A stretch of DNA of 64,000 nt, taken from NCBI RefSeq assembly GCF_000517545.1, contig NZ_BAIV01000014.1:62001-126000 (forward strand), written 5' to 3'. Shown one piece after another: positions 1-9,525 of this stretch. A program made the translations under genes and the position numbers. The stretch's first letter is position 1. Every line of letters begins with the position of its first letter. The notes under the pieces are model-generated. The model saw only the letters and a list, made by a program, of their open reading frames with translations, did no database searches and had not been told where the DNA came from. This DNA is from Bacteroides reticulotermitis JCM 10512. Lineage in GTDB: Bacteria; Bacteroidota; Bacteroidia; Bacteroidales; Bacteroidaceae.

Positions 1-1469
1 CTTCAGGTGGAGCCATACGAGGTTTCAAAGGTGTGGCAGGCGGAGTAATCCGTTGGATGAAGCTGGTGAACGACACAGCCGTGGCTGTCGACCAATTGGG
101 TATGCGTCAAGGAGCCGCAGCCGTATATCTGGATGTGTGGCACAAAGACCTGCCGGAGTTCCTTCAGCTGCGAACCAATAACGGAGACGACCGGATGAAG
201 GCACACGATATATTTCCTTCGATCTGCTACCCCGATCTTTTCTGGAAGATGGCCAAAGAGAATCTCGACCAGCCGTGGTATTTGTTCTGCCCGAATGAGA
301 TTATGACCGTCAAAGGGTATTGCCTCGAAGATTGTTACGGTGAGGAATGGGAACGCAAATATCAGGATTGCGTGAACGACAGCCGACTATCCAAACGCAG
401 CATCAAGATTAAAGATATAGTCAGACTGGTATTGCGCTCAGCCGTGGAAACAGGTACTCCCTTCACGTTCAACCGCGATACTGTGAATCGTTGCAACCCG
501 AACTCACACCAAGGCATCATTTACTGTTCAAACCTTTGCACGGAAATAGCCCAGAATATGTCGCCTATCGAAACCATCTCCACCGAAATCCGCACGGAAG
601 ATAATGATACGGTAGTGGTAAAGACCGTTCGTCCGGGCGATTTCGTCGTTTGCAACCTGGCTAGCTTGTCACTCGGACATCTACCGCTGGAAGACGAGCA
701 GCAGATGAAAGAAAAAGTAGCGACTGTGGTACGTGCTTTAGACAACGTGATCGACTTAAACTTCTATCCGATCCCTTACGCCCGCATCACCAACCAACAT
801 TTCCGCAGCATCGGATTGGGCGTTAGCGGTTATCACCATGCACTAGCCATTCGGGGTATCCGTTGGGAAAGCGAGGAACACCTCCAGTTTGTCGATAAAG
901 TATTCGAGCGCATCAATTACGCGGCTATCGAAGCCAGTGCCGAATTGGCGAGAGAGAAAGGACGCTATGATTATTTTGAAGGAAGCGATTGGCAAACTGG
1001 TACTTACTTCTCCAAACGTGGCTATACATCTCCCAAGTGGAACGAGCTGGCTGCTAAAGTTTCGAACAATGGTATGCGAAACGCCTATCTGCTAGCCATC
1101 GCACCTACCAGCAGCACCGGAATTATCGCCGGTACTACCGCCGGTATCGACCCCGTCATGAAGCGCTACTTCCTCGAAGAAAAGAAAGGAGCCATGTTGC
1201 CACGTGTAGCTCCCGCCTTGTCGGACAAAACATTCTGGCTATACAAAGAAGCCTATATGCTCGACCAGAAATGGAGCATACGAGCTGCCGGCATCCGTCA
1301 GATACATATCGACCAATCACAGAGCCTGAACCTTTATGTCACCAACGAATTCTCCATGCGCCAAGTATTGGACTTGTATCTGCTGGCCTGGGAATGTGGC
1401 GTAAAAACGGTCTATTACGTCCGCAGCAAATCGCTGGAAGTAGAAGAGTGTGAAAGTTGTGCATCTTAA
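1..1469 (+). CDS. nrdA: Ribonucleoside-diphosphate reductase, class I alpha subunit (5' partial)
   Basis: This is the catalytic large subunit that reduces ribonucleoside diphosphates to deoxyribonucleotides together with NrdB. The frame is open from the window edge (codons from position 3), so the true start lies upstream; about 490 residues of a ~800-residue family are present. Visible motifs are the active-site SNLCTE (Asn, Cys and Glu of the catalytic loop), the VCNLASLSLG segment carrying the redox-partner cysteine, the TVYYVRS tyrosine pair of the radical-transfer path, and a C-terminal CESC that re-reduces the active site. The downstream nrdB starts 23 bp after the stop, which indicates an operon. 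The family assignment is certain; class Ia/Ib subtype is not assigned because the N-terminal cone region is missing. Confidence 0.97.
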   Translation, partial: SGGAIRGFKGVAGGVIRWMKLVNDTAVAVDQLGMRQGAAAVYLDVWHKDLPEFLQLRTNNGDDRMKAHDIFPSICYPDLFWKMAKENLDQPWYLFCPNEIMTVKGYCLEDCYGEEWERKYQDCVNDSRLSKRSIKIKDIVRLVLRSAVETGTPFTFNRDTVNRCNPNSHQGIIYCSNLCTEIAQNMSPIETISTEIRTEDNDTVVVKTVRPGDFVVCNLASLSLGHLPLEDEQQMKEKVATVVRALDNVIDLNFYPIPYARITNQHFRSIGLGVSGYHHALAIRGIRWESEEHLQFVDKVFERINYAAIEASAELAREKGRYDYFEGSDWQTGTYFSKRGYTSPKWNELAAKVSNNGMRNAYLLAIAPTSSTGIIAGTTAGIDPVMKRYFLEEKKGAMLPRVAPALSDKTFWLYKEAYMLDQKWSIRAAGIRQIHIDQSQSLNLYVTNEFSMRQVLDLYLLAWECGVKTVYYVRSKSLEVEECESCAS

Positions 1470-1492
1470 ATATAAAAAAGAATAGAGATAAA

Positions 1493-2542
1493 ATGGAAAC
1501 AAAAAAATTAAAGAAGAACGCCCTGTTCAATCCGGAAGGAGATACAGAAACACGCCTTCGTCGAATGATTGGCGGCAACACCACCAACCTGAACGATTTC
1601 AATAACATGCGTTATAAATGGGTAAGCGACTGGTACCGTCAGGCAATGAATAACTTTTGGATACCCGAGGAAATCAATCTTTCTCAAGACACCAAAGATT
1701 ATCCGCATCTGGAACAGGCAGAGCGCACGGCATACGACAAGATTCTGAGCTTCCTTGTTTTCCTCGACTCCTTGCAGAGCAGCAACCTGCCTACAATCAG
1801 CGAGTATATCACCGCGAACGAAGTCAATCTATGTCTGCACATTCAGGCTTTTCAGGAATGTGTGCACAGCCAGAGTTACAGTTACATGCTCGATAGTATT
1901 TGCAGTCCGGAAGAGCGCAACGATATCCTGTATCAGTGGAAAACAGACGAGCACCTGCTGAAGCGTAATACATTCATAGGTGATTGTTACAATGAGTTTC
2001 AGGAACACCGCGATCGTTTTTCGCTCGTAAAGACGTTGATCGCCAATTACATCCTCGAAGGAATCTATTTTTATAGCGGTTTTATGTTCTTCTACAACCT
2101 GAGTCGTCACGGCAAAATGTCCGGTTCCGCTCAGGAAATTCGCTACATCAACCGGGATGAGAACACGCATCTCTGGTTGTTCCGCAACATCATTCTGGAG
2201 TTGAAAAAGGAAGAACCCGAACTCTTCACACCCGATAAAGTAAGCATATACGAAGAGATGATGCGTGAAGGCGTGCGGCAAGAAGTAGCCTGGGGACAAT
2301 ACGTGATAGGAGATCAGATTCAGGGACTCAACCGCCAAATGATTTCGGACTATATCCACTTTCTGGGGAATCTTCGTTGGAGCAGCCTGGGTTATGGCCC
2401 GCTGTATGAGGACAATCGCAAGGAACCCGAAAGCATGCATTGGGTTTCGCAATACTCCAATGCCAACTTGGTAAAGACTGACTTCTTCGAAGCTAAGAGC
2501 ACCGCCTACGCTAAGAGTACGGCTCTGGAAGACGACTTATAA
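1493..2542 (+). CDS. nrdB: Ribonucleoside-diphosphate reductase, class I beta subunit
   Basis: This subunit houses the di-iron centre and the tyrosyl radical that initiates catalysis in NrdA. The 349-residue product contains the ligand motif ECVHSQSY, where Glu and His bind iron and the Tyr is at the radical position. It also has ILEGIYFYSGF (Glu ligand) and RDENTHL (Glu and His ligands). Length and order match the family. An in-frame ATG 36 bp further upstream overlaps nrdA, but the METKKLKKNALFNPEGD start at 1493 matches usual NrdB N-termini and was chosen. A hairpin terminator follows directly, so nrdA-nrdB is probably the complete transcription unit. Confidence 0.96.
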   Translation: METKKLKKNALFNPEGDTETRLRRMIGGNTTNLNDFNNMRYKWVSDWYRQAMNNFWIPEEINLSQDTKDYPHLEQAERTAYDKILSFLVFLDSLQSSNLPTISEYITANEVNLCLHIQAFQECVHSQSYSYMLDSICSPEERNDILYQWKTDEHLLKRNTFIGDCYNEFQEHRDRFSLVKTLIANYILEGIYFYSGFMFFYNLSRHGKMSGSAQEIRYINRDENTHLWLFRNIILELKKEEPELFTPDKVSIYEEMMREGVRQEVAWGQYVIGDQIQGLNRQMISDYIHFLGNLRWSSLGYGPLYEDNRKEPESMHWVSQYSNANLVKTDFFEAKSTAYAKSTALEDDL

Positions 2543-2557
2543 CCCCTATTAACAACA

Positions 2558-2597
2558 ATCCGCATAGCTTGCTTGGTTTCAAGACAGCTGTGCGGAT
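2558..2597 (+). terminator. Hairpin terminator after nrdAB
   Basis: The arms ATCCGCATAGCT and AGCTGTGCGGAT pair with one mismatch, and an inner CTTG/CAAG pair closes the loop. A T-rich stretch follows. It lies 15 bp after the nrdB stop and just beyond the convergent gene ending at 2624, so it may serve both directions. Confidence 0.6.
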
Positions 2598-2623
2598 CTA
2601 TTTATTACCATCGCCCCACGCGA

Positions 2624-3061
2624 CTAGCTATTCAAATCATAGGCCTTTTTATCAATAATCTCGAAGGTTTCAGTCCGAGCATACTGTGTTTTCTTTATGG
2701 TTACAAAGTCAACAACTTCCGTTCGGGGAATCGTAGTATAAGCGACCAACTTCCCTTTGAATAAAAAAACAAGTGTGCAAGTAGAGTCAAAGTCAGCGTA
2801 TGTATTGATGGCTTGTTTATCCGATTCTTCCAACTGAATATGATAATTGTCTACATCATCATAAGGTTTTATTATCAGAATGCTATCCCATACGTGTCCA
2901 ATATCCAGATTGTCGATAGCCAGCCTATCATTTTGACAGTTTTTCAACAATTTGCTCTTGATATAAATCTCTTTATGAGAACACGATTGGAAAGTGTATA
3001 ACAGTCCAATACCAACTAGAAACACCGCAATTAACCCCCACATCTTTTTGTTTTTTTTCAT
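2624..3061 (-). CDS. Small membrane-anchored protein of unknown function
   Basis: This gene was not recognised. The 145-residue product begins MKKNKKMWGLIAVFLVGIG, a basic N-terminus followed by one hydrophobic segment ending near a Cys (TFQSCS). It is therefore either a lipoprotein or a single-pass membrane protein with a ~120-residue extracytoplasmic domain. The start at 3061 was preferred over an upstream ATG (3097) because it places the signal at the N-terminus. It stands alone, convergent with nrdB, with its own promoter-like sequence about 130 bp upstream. A protein of similar size and layout, without obvious sequence identity, is encoded at 39521-39907. Confidence 0.6.
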   Translation of the reverse strand: MKKNKKMWGLIAVFLVGIGLLYTFQSCSHKEIYIKSKLLKNCQNDRLAIDNLDIGHVWDSILIIKPYDDVDNYHIQLEESDKQAINTYADFDSTCTLVFLFKGKLVAYTTIPRTEVVDFVTIKKTQYARTETFEIIDKKAYDLNS

Positions 3062-3188
3062 TATCAGATCTATTGTTATCTCATTCGGATAGTACAAATC
3101 ACTATTTCATTGCCCTGTTTTGTACAGATCTAAAACAAACAAAATCAGTCAGATCCCCCTCTGACCTTGTAAGCTTCTATTCTTCTTG

Positions 3189-3219
3189 CAAAAGTAATTA
3201 AAATGCAAATAATGCACAA
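3189..3219 (-). promoter_or_regulatory. Bacteroidetes-type promoter for the 2624-3061 gene
   Basis: Read on the minus strand, TTG (3219-3217) is followed after 20 nt by TACTTTTG (3196-3189). This fits the TAnnTTTG -7 element and its upstream partner. It is the only such pair between metE and the small gene. Confidence 0.45.
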
Positions 3220-3283
3220 TACCTGTTCCATAGTATTTTTCTAAAAAAAATACCGGATGACAGGTATTGCCTCACCTAACTAC

Positions 3284-5589
3284 TCAGAAGCCACTATATT
3301 CTTTGCGGATTTCTTCGGCAGCCCGGATCATCTCGATCAAAGCCTCTTTTGTTTCATTCCAGTTACGGGTTTTCAGTCCACAGTCCGGATTCACCCATAA
3401 TAAGTCCGGATGGATTATGCCTGCCGCCTTTCTGAGCAACACCAACATTTCCTCCTTATCGGGCACACGGCCGAATGGATATCGTATACCCCCGGTCCTA
3501 TTTCATTGGGGTATTCAAAGTCGTGAAATACATCGAGCAGTTCCATTTGCGAACGTGAGCATTCGATTGTTATAACATCGGCATCCATGCGGGCAATATG
3601 CTCCATGATGTCATTGAACTCAGAGTAACACATGTGGGTATGTATCTGAGTCTCGTTGCGTACACCGCCGGCTGAAATGCGGAAACAATCTACCGCCCAT
3701 TGCAGATACTCGTTCCAACTCCCACGACGCAGTGGTAGCCCTTCGCGAATAGCAGGTTCGTCTATCTGAATAATCTTGATGCCCGCCTTCTCCAAGTCAC
3801 ACACCTCATCGCGAATGGCCAAGCGATTTGCAGACAAGTCGCCGAACGGGCTGATCATTTCGAACAAACGACCACTGCAAAATGGTAACCGGTCCGGTAA
3901 GCATACCTTTTACAGGCTTCGGAGTCAACGACTGCGCAAAGACACTCCAGTCCACCGTCATCGGAAGCGGACGAGATACATCCCCGTAGATAACAGGCGG
4001 TTTCACACATCGCGAACCATAACTCTGCACCCAGCCATTTTGTGTAAAGGTGAATCCATCTAGCAGCTCACCGAAGTATTCCACCATGTCGTTGCGCTCG
4101 AACTCTCCGTGAACTAAAACGTCCAGTCCTACCTCTTCTTGCCAGTCGATGCATCTCCGAGTCTCTTCTTTGAGCAGGTTGTTGTATTCATCCGCTGAAA
4201 GGTTTCCTTTCTTCATTTCAGAACGCCACAGACGCACCTCTTTGGTTTGCGGAAAAGATCCGATTGTCGTAGTCGGGAAAGATGGCAGACCCAGACTATC
4301 CCGCTGCACGCGCTGCCGTTCTTTAAAGACAGATTTACGTTTCGCATCCTGCTCTTGCACAGTTGCCACTCTCCGGGCTACCTCCGCATGGTGAATCAGT
4401 TTCGAAGCCTTTTTAGCCGCAAGATCTTGTTTGTTCGCTGCCAATACGCGTTGTGCCTGTTCCGAAGGATGGTCTGCCGAAAGATCTTTCAAGGCAGCTA
4501 CCTCTTGCAGTTTTTGACGTGCGAAAGCCAGCCATCGTTTGATCTCTGCCGAAAGAACTTCTTCCCGGGTTTCCACTTCCAGATCATAAGGTACATGAAG
4601 CAAAGACGAAGAGGAGGCGATAAGCACGCGGTCGGTTCCCAACGCCTTCACAGCTTTACGGACAACGCTAAGTGATTGCTCTAGATCATTTTTCCAAATA
4701 TTCCGTCCGTCGACAATGCCCAAAGAGAGCGTTTTGTCTGCCGGAAATTCCGCCAGCACCGCATCCAACTGTTCGGGACAACGTACCAGATCGAGGTGCA
4801 AAGCATCTACCGGCAACGCTAAAGCGATCTGCGTATTATCTTTCAGCCCATCAAAATAGGTAGTCAATAGTAGCTTCGATTTTGTATATTCCCGAATCTG
4901 AGCATATACCTTTCTATAGAGTTCCCGCGTTTGCTCATCCAAATCCAATGCCAAGAAAGGTTCGTCTATCTGTATCCACTCGGCTCCCTCATCTTCCAAC
5001 AGCTTCAAGAGTTGAGCATATACAGGCAACAGCCGTTCAATCAGATCGATGCGGTGAAAGCCTCCTCCCTTCTCCTTACCCAATAGAAGGTACGAAATAG
5101 GACCGATCAGCACGGGCTTTGTTTGCACGCCTAGTTTCCGGGCTTCCTTATATTCGTCAACTGCCTTCGTATCGAATAGCGAGAACTCTTGATCTTTCAC
5201 AAATTCAGGCACAATATAGTGGTAGTTGGTATCAAACCATTTCGTCATTTCCATAGCTATCACATCTTTATCTCCCTTCTGAATCCCCCTTGCCATGGCA
5301 AAGTAAAGCTCTAGTTTATCGTTTCGCAACGAATCATATCTTGCAGGTATCGCACCCACCGTCAGAGTCATATCCAGCACATGGTCGTAGAAGGAGAAGT
5401 CATTGGAGGGAATGAGGTCGATGCCACTCGTCTCCTGCATCTTCCAATTCTCTTCCCGAATCAGTTTACCTTGGCAAAGGAGTATCTCTTTCGATATTTT
5501 ACCTCCAATATGCCTCACACGCCTTTTTCAGTTCTCGCAATTTTCCGATTCTCGGATAGCCTAAAATGTTTGTATACATACTTGTTTTA
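3284..5589 (-). CDS. metE: 5-methyltetrahydropteroyltriglutamate-homocysteine methyltransferase (cobalamin-independent methionine synthase), frameshifted
   Basis: MetE transfers the methyl group of methyl-tetrahydrofolate to homocysteine, the last step of methionine synthesis without B12. The start is [20 protein letters not shown] at 5589, and the two-barrel architecture is followed to the end, about 768 residues as in the family. Seen motifs: [47 protein letters not shown] (zinc-binding His and Cys), and [11 protein letters not shown] (zinc Cys). The frame breaks near 5495, near 3836-3850 (two places) and near 3470. Each break is repaired by adding bases to a short homopolymer: TGGAGGT to TGGAAAGGT, AAA to AAAA, TT to TTT, and GCCGT to GCCCGT. 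The enzyme is otherwise fully conserved, so sequencing error is more likely than decay. No cobalamin riboswitch was seen upstream. Confidence 0.93.
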
Positions 5590-5965
5590 TTAGTTAAATA
5601 TTTCTGCAAAAATAAAATATAAAGGAATTATATCCTATAAATATTTTAAATTTAGAATTATATTCTTTATACTGAAATTTAGCAGAATATCAACCAAGAT
5701 TACTTAGTCAAAACAACGGGAAACAGAATAATTATCTGGCTTTGAGGAGGGTAAAGACAAGATCAACAAGAAGCGAATCGTAAAAACGAACCGAAACAGA
5801 AAAGAAAAACAGTAATTCTACAGCCCATCTCAACTAACTCGCAACGAATTATTGAGTATTGACTATAGAATTACTGATTCAGATGGCGGGACTGTAAAAG
5901 CCCCTATGCGCTATTTGCTGCCTTCGCACACCTGCACCGACAGTTATTTAAGAGCAACAAACTGT
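5590..5965. other. Gene-free stretch upstream of metE
   Basis: This is AT-rich. A possible metE -7 element, TATTTTTG on the minus strand (5614-5607), lies 18 bp before the start codon without a clear -33 partner. An imperfect palindrome surrounds 5623-5636. No ORF or structured RNA was recognised. Confidence 0.3.
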
Positions 5966-6640
5966 TTATTTCACTGTTGCTTTGATGTAGCTCTTCCCAG
6001 CAGGAGCCTGTTCATCCGTTCCAAAAGCCGGACTGTATTTGCCAACCGGCATATCACTCAGAACAAAGGCCGTGCATTTTCTGCCCGCTACTACTTTATC
6101 CGTCAACGCCGTGTTGAGTGCTGTTACCGCTAAATCGACTAAAGAACCCAAAAGGCCACCACCACTTGAACTTACGCTTGTATCAACAGATATCAGCCCT
6201 TCCCGTTGATAAAGAGTTTCGCCAGTAGTTGTAGATCGCAAAATGTATTCAATCCCAACGGTCAATACTCCACCGATGTTGCTCCGCTTCCACGATTTTA
6301 TAATCGTAAACATAGCCGCATCAGCTCCAAGCACATTTCTGAAAGCACTCAGATCCTTTTCAAGAAACATCTCGCTGTCGTATGCACTTTCCGATTGAAA
6401 CATCTCCATCGTCAGATAAGGGGAGAACACATAGTAACCCTTTTCGCAAAGCGGCATATACAACGTTGTATAGAAGAAGTCCTTCGCTTCCACAAAATCG
6501 GTCTGATTTATAGGTGGCATAATGGCGATAGAAACAGGCTTCTCTTCATACAATTTGGGATATTGCTTCCCTCTCGATATTTCTTGTGCACATGACGAGA
6601 AAAGAACTGCTACAAGTGCGATGATTATCGTATTTTTCAT
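5966..6640 (-). CDS. GNA1162-like (DUF799) lipoprotein
   Basis: A 224-residue lipoprotein with signal MKNTIIIALVAVLFSSC and a lipobox Cys at 17. The body contains the family pattern VSIAIMPPINQTDFVEAKDFFYTTLY, an N-terminal Rossmann-like segment shared with the Neisseria GNA1162 (DUF799) family, and ends in a basic tail. It is the last gene of a four-gene operon and overlaps the DUF4810 gene by 4 bp. CsgG-DUF4810-GNA1162 is a known conserved trio whose role is thought to be in outer-membrane assembly or export; the exact activity is not established. Membership is well supported by both sequence and context. Confidence 0.82.
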   Translation of the reverse strand: MKNTIIIALVAVLFSSCAQEISRGKQYPKLYEEKPVSIAIMPPINQTDFVEAKDFFYTTLYMPLCEKGYYVFSPYLTMEMFQSESAYDSEMFLEKDLSAFRNVLGADAAMFTIIKSWKRSNIGGVLTVGIEYILRSTTTGETLYQREGLISVDTSVSSSGGGLLGSLVDLAVTALNTALTDKVVAGRKCTAFVLSDMPVGKYSPAFGTDEQAPAGKSYIKATVK

Positions 6641-6984
6641 TGTTCGAGTTGTTTAATAATTCTTGAAATGTATTTTTCCGACTCGGGGTACAGTTTGACT
6701 TCCTGTTTCAAGAAAGAGAGTCCTTCTTCCTTTTTCCCTGTTTTATAGAGCAAAAAGCCATATTCGGCATACATGCCGGGAGGTACAACTTTGCGTAGGT
6801 CTTTCTGTCTCGTGGTTATTTTCTGGTATTGCTCTAATACCTTGACCTGCAACTCTTCCGTTGTTTTCTTACTATACTGATAGGTAACATCCTCATAATT
6901 GTACCACGAGTACAAAGGCTTGGTAGTGCTACAGGAAGCCAGAAGAAACACACAAACTCCTGCGAACAATATTTTCTTGATCAT
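6637..6984 (-). CDS. DUF4810-domain lipoprotein
   Basis: A 115-residue lipoprotein with signal MIKKILFAGVCVFLLASC. The body begins TTKPLYSWYNYEDVTYQY, the hallmark of DUF4810, then has a helical region with a TPR-like YGFLLYKTGKKEEGLSFLKQE. It overlaps its neighbours on both sides by 4 bp (ATGA type), so expression should be coupled. In other bacteria this family sits between CsgG-like and GNA1162-like genes exactly as here. Confidence 0.82.
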   Translation of the reverse strand: MIKKILFAGVCVFLLASCSTTKPLYSWYNYEDVTYQYSKKTTEELQVKVLEQYQKITTRQKDLRKVVPPGMYAEYGFLLYKTGKKEEGLSFLKQEVKLYPESEKYISRIIKQLEQ

Positions 6985-7319
6985 GGCAATGTTATAATTT
7001 TAGTTTCTTGTGTTGATACAAAGATCTCTTTCTGATAAATGATTTTCCCGCCGGACTCCACATTTATCTTTTTTCTGCCGGTAGATATGGCATACGATGT
7101 TCCGCGCCGATTGGATTTCTTCGCTTTCACAACTTTAGCTTCAAACTTGGTTTGATCGTCCAACGTCACCGTAACATACTGGTTTGCGTATACATTAGGG
7201 CTTACGAAGAGCAGATAAGCCATATCTTCTTTCCCTGTTTCCTGAGCAACGGGATAATGGGCCCTGCATCCGCACAACAGCAATACAAGCCCTACCATGA
7301 GTAATAATTTTGTTTTCAT
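6981..7319 (-). CDS. Small lipoprotein of the CsgG operon
   Basis: A 112-residue lipoprotein with signal MKTKLLLMVGLVLLLCGC. The mature part is a compact beta-rich domain (YVTVTLDDQTKFEAKVVK, then RGTSYAISTGRKKINVE) that resembles no family I can name with certainty. It lies 10 bp after the CsgG-like gene and overlaps the DUF4810 gene, making a four-gene version of the CsgG-DUF4810-GNA1162 set. It could be an additional periplasmic partner; this is inferred from position only. Confidence 0.7.
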   Translation of the reverse strand: MKTKLLLMVGLVLLLCGCRAHYPVAQETGKEDMAYLLFVSPNVYANQYVTVTLDDQTKFEAKVVKAKKSNRRGTSYAISTGRKKINVESGGKIIYQKEIFVSTQETKIITLP

Positions 7320-7329
7320 AAGTATTTTC

Positions 7330-8265
7330 TTATTTCATTTCTTCTATAAAATATTCACCCAGCTTCTCAGTGTCGATTGTCGTGCTGGGAGACACTTCAA
7401 CAAAGGAATATTCCGTTTCGGGCGTATCGCCACCTGTAGAAATCACCTTAACAGTTCCAATCGTTTTGCCGGGAAGCTCGATCATCAAGCCCGTCTGCGG
7501 ATTCTTCACGCTCTTGCCTTTGGTCTTAATATTAAAGGTAGCGCCAACATCAACACCCTGACTAGCTCCACCGCCAATCAAAACAGCTTCATTATCGTAC
7601 GATAAGAAATAGGTTCTCCAAGGTTTATCGGTACATTTATTAATAATGTTCTCCACCAGTTGCCCGATGGCTTCCGATATCGCCTTATCGCTCAGTGTAG
7701 CATCATAATCGGCTCTTCCCCCTACTCCCATCGTTGTTTTAGTTGTAAGATCGGCTGTACCTTTAGCTTCGTCCGAGTAAATAATCAATCCGGTGGATAC
7801 ATCTACCAAACGAATCACAACCGCCGCTTCCACCGTTTGGGTTTTCGTGGTACTAAAGACACCGGACTTACCCGTATTCTTTCTACCGAATTCTGTGATA
7901 GAGCCAATAATCATGTAATCTGCGCCAACCGTAGCCAGGCTATTATCCCCTTTCTTAGCTTCTTCCAGCAAAGTAGCTAAATCGCTTCGCTCCAGCAGCA
8001 GGAATTTACCGGATGCAGCAAGCTTAGCCGACAAGATGTCTAAGGCTTGTTTTCCCATCGGATCATTCTCTTTATCATAAAAGATCCCCTTTGCGTACTG
8101 TGTCTCATTAGAAAATCGGCCGATGGCAACTTTACGCTTTATCACCTTCTCATTAGAAGCAGAGATATTGCTTTGCACAGGCTCCACTACTTCGACTTTT
8201 CGTTGTGCATAAGTCATGTGGCATATAAAAAACGCACACATAACCATTACAAGTTTTGTTTTCAT
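7330..8265 (-). CDS. CsgG/HfaB family protein
   Basis: A 311-residue secreted protein with a cleavable signal (MKTKLVMVMCAFFICHMTYAQ). The CsgG domain covers about residues 40-230: RKVAIGRFSNETQYAKG, LDILSAKLAASGKFLLLERSDL, GADYMIIGSITEFGRK and VVIRLVDVSTGLIIYSDEAKG are typical. The mature N-terminus carries no lipobox, unlike curli CsgG, so it may be a periplasmic relative. A small C-terminal domain (AVLIGGGASQGVDVGATFNI) follows. It is the first gene of the operon with a promoter-like motif about 80 bp upstream. The lack of curlin genes argues against a curli role. Confidence 0.88.
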   Translation of the reverse strand: MKTKLVMVMCAFFICHMTYAQRKVEVVEPVQSNISASNEKVIKRKVAIGRFSNETQYAKGIFYDKENDPMGKQALDILSAKLAASGKFLLLERSDLATLLEEAKKGDNSLATVGADYMIIGSITEFGRKNTGKSGVFSTTKTQTVEAAVVIRLVDVSTGLIIYSDEAKGTADLTTKTTMGVGGRADYDATLSDKAISEAIGQLVENIINKCTDKPWRTYFLSYDNEAVLIGGGASQGVDVGATFNIKTKGKSVKNPQTGLMIELPGKTIGTVKVISTGGDTPETEYSFVEVSPSTTIDTEKLGEYFIEEMK

Positions 8266-8344
8266 TATACAGTTGTATTAGTTTTACTTTTCTACCCACA
8301 AAATAGTGCCACTACCCTCGTACTAAGAGATATATAGCATAGCG

Positions 8345-8373
8345 CAAATATATATATTTCCATTCAAAAACAA
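8345..8373 (-). promoter_or_regulatory. Promoter of the CsgG operon
   Basis: On the minus strand TTG (8373-8371) is followed after 18 nt by TATATTTG (8352-8345), matching the -7 consensus. The implied transcript would have a leader of about 70 nt. Confidence 0.45.
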
Positions 8374-8727
8374 GCTAAATGAATCGAAAAATAGCGTGCA
8401 AAAGCATCTTTTTTATTTACCACCTCTATTCTATGATTTCCACAGACAAAAGCATTTCAGCCCTCCACGCAGCTCCCGCCTCGGAGCAAAATAAAATGCG
8501 ACTGATTCTCTACAAATCAGCCGCATCATTTATTATAAACGATGATTTCTTAGAAATGGGCAACTACACCTAGTACGTAATCCATGCGAAACAAACGAAT
8601 GCGATTCCTACTGCCCGGCCCACAACATACATCAAGCACCCCATAGCTTTTACTAGGTAACCGCTACATTTCTCGATCAAATAAACAACTCTCCACCGGG
8701 ACGTTTTAGAAATAGATGCTGAAAAAA

Positions 8728-8758
8728 TTGTATTACTCGAATAAATTGGCTATCTTTG
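8728..8758 (+). promoter_or_regulatory. Promoter of the cold-shock gene
   Basis: TTG (8728-8730), 20 nt spacer, then TATCTTTG (8751-8758), an exact TAnnTTTG -7 element. The next start codon is at 9071, so the transcript would carry a leader of about 305 nt. The upstream stretch 8374-8727 holds no supported gene. Confidence 0.6.
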
Positions 8759-9070
8759 TAAATAATCAAAGTTTATATTGAATCCAACTTAACAATGTTT
8801 GCTCCGTATTCTACCTAGCAGATTTTTCCAATCGTCAGCAATTGACCTAAGATCAACTATTGTTTTAGATATAAACCAGTTACAAGAAAGTGTGCAACAC
8901 TGCTATTGCAACCAAGATTTATAGTTTAAAGAATCCGAAGTTCTTAACTCACGTAGCGAGCATTTGCTAAATTCTATTCAGGTGGAGCATTCACCGAGAT
9001 TGCGTGAGCTTTTTTGTGAGAAAAAATAATTACATATAAATAATACATTAATTAATATAAAGAATTGCCT
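8759..9070 (+). promoter_or_regulatory. Long 5' leader of the cold-shock gene with possible attenuator
   Basis: About 305 nt of untranslated leader. Within it CTCACG (8948-8953) pairs with CGTGAG (9003-9008), directly followed by six T (9010-9015). A smaller GGTG/CACC hairpin is nested inside. This resembles an intrinsic terminator placed in front of the coding region. Long structured leaders are known for cold-shock genes in other bacteria; regulation here is inference. Confidence 0.35.
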
Positions 9071-9503
9071 ATGGGAACATTTAGAAAAAAAGAATTAAGA
9101 AAGAAGAAACAAGAAAAAAGAAGAGGAAAAATTAAAGCGCAAAGAAGAGCGTAAAGCTAACGCAAGCGGATCATTCGCAGATATGATTGCTTATGTGGAT
9201 GAAAATGGTGTTATCACTGATACGCCTCCAATCCAGACAAAGAAAGAAGAATTGGAGCTTGACAGCATTATGATTTCAACTCCTAAGAAAGAATTTATAG
9301 AAGAAAAACCGTTAGAGGAGCGTGTAGAACACTTCAACTCCGCTAAGGGTTATGGCTTTATCAAAAATATCGCCGGTGTAGAGAAGTACTTCTTCCACAT
9401 CAGTAACGCTCCTTCCGATATAGCAGAGGGCAATATGATTACTTTTGAACTGGAAAGAAGCCCCAGAGGCATGAATGCTGTACAGATTGCCTTTTTGAAA
9501 TAA
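9071..9503 (+). CDS. Cold-shock-domain RNA-binding protein (frameshift in A-tract)
   Basis: The protein has a lysine-rich N-terminal helix (MGTFRKKELRKKKQEK) followed by a conserved linker (ASGSFADMIAYVDENG) and a C-terminal cold-shock domain of ~60 residues with RNP-1 (KGYGFI) and RNP-2 (YFFHI). This layout is typical of Bacteroidetes cold-shock proteins. The ATG at 9071 and the domain are in different frames; the break falls in the A-run near 9113-9118, where changing the run length restores a ~144-residue protein. A shorter start at 9183 would lose the basic extension. It likely acts as an RNA chaperone. The 79-aa gene follows 22 bp downstream, so they are probably co-transcribed. Confidence 0.85.
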
Positions 9504-9525
9504 ATAAATTTATATAGAAACGATT

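Noticed and set aside
5590..5965. A cobalamin riboswitch upstream of metE
   Set aside because: No conserved B12-box or matching stem arrangement was found in this stretch.
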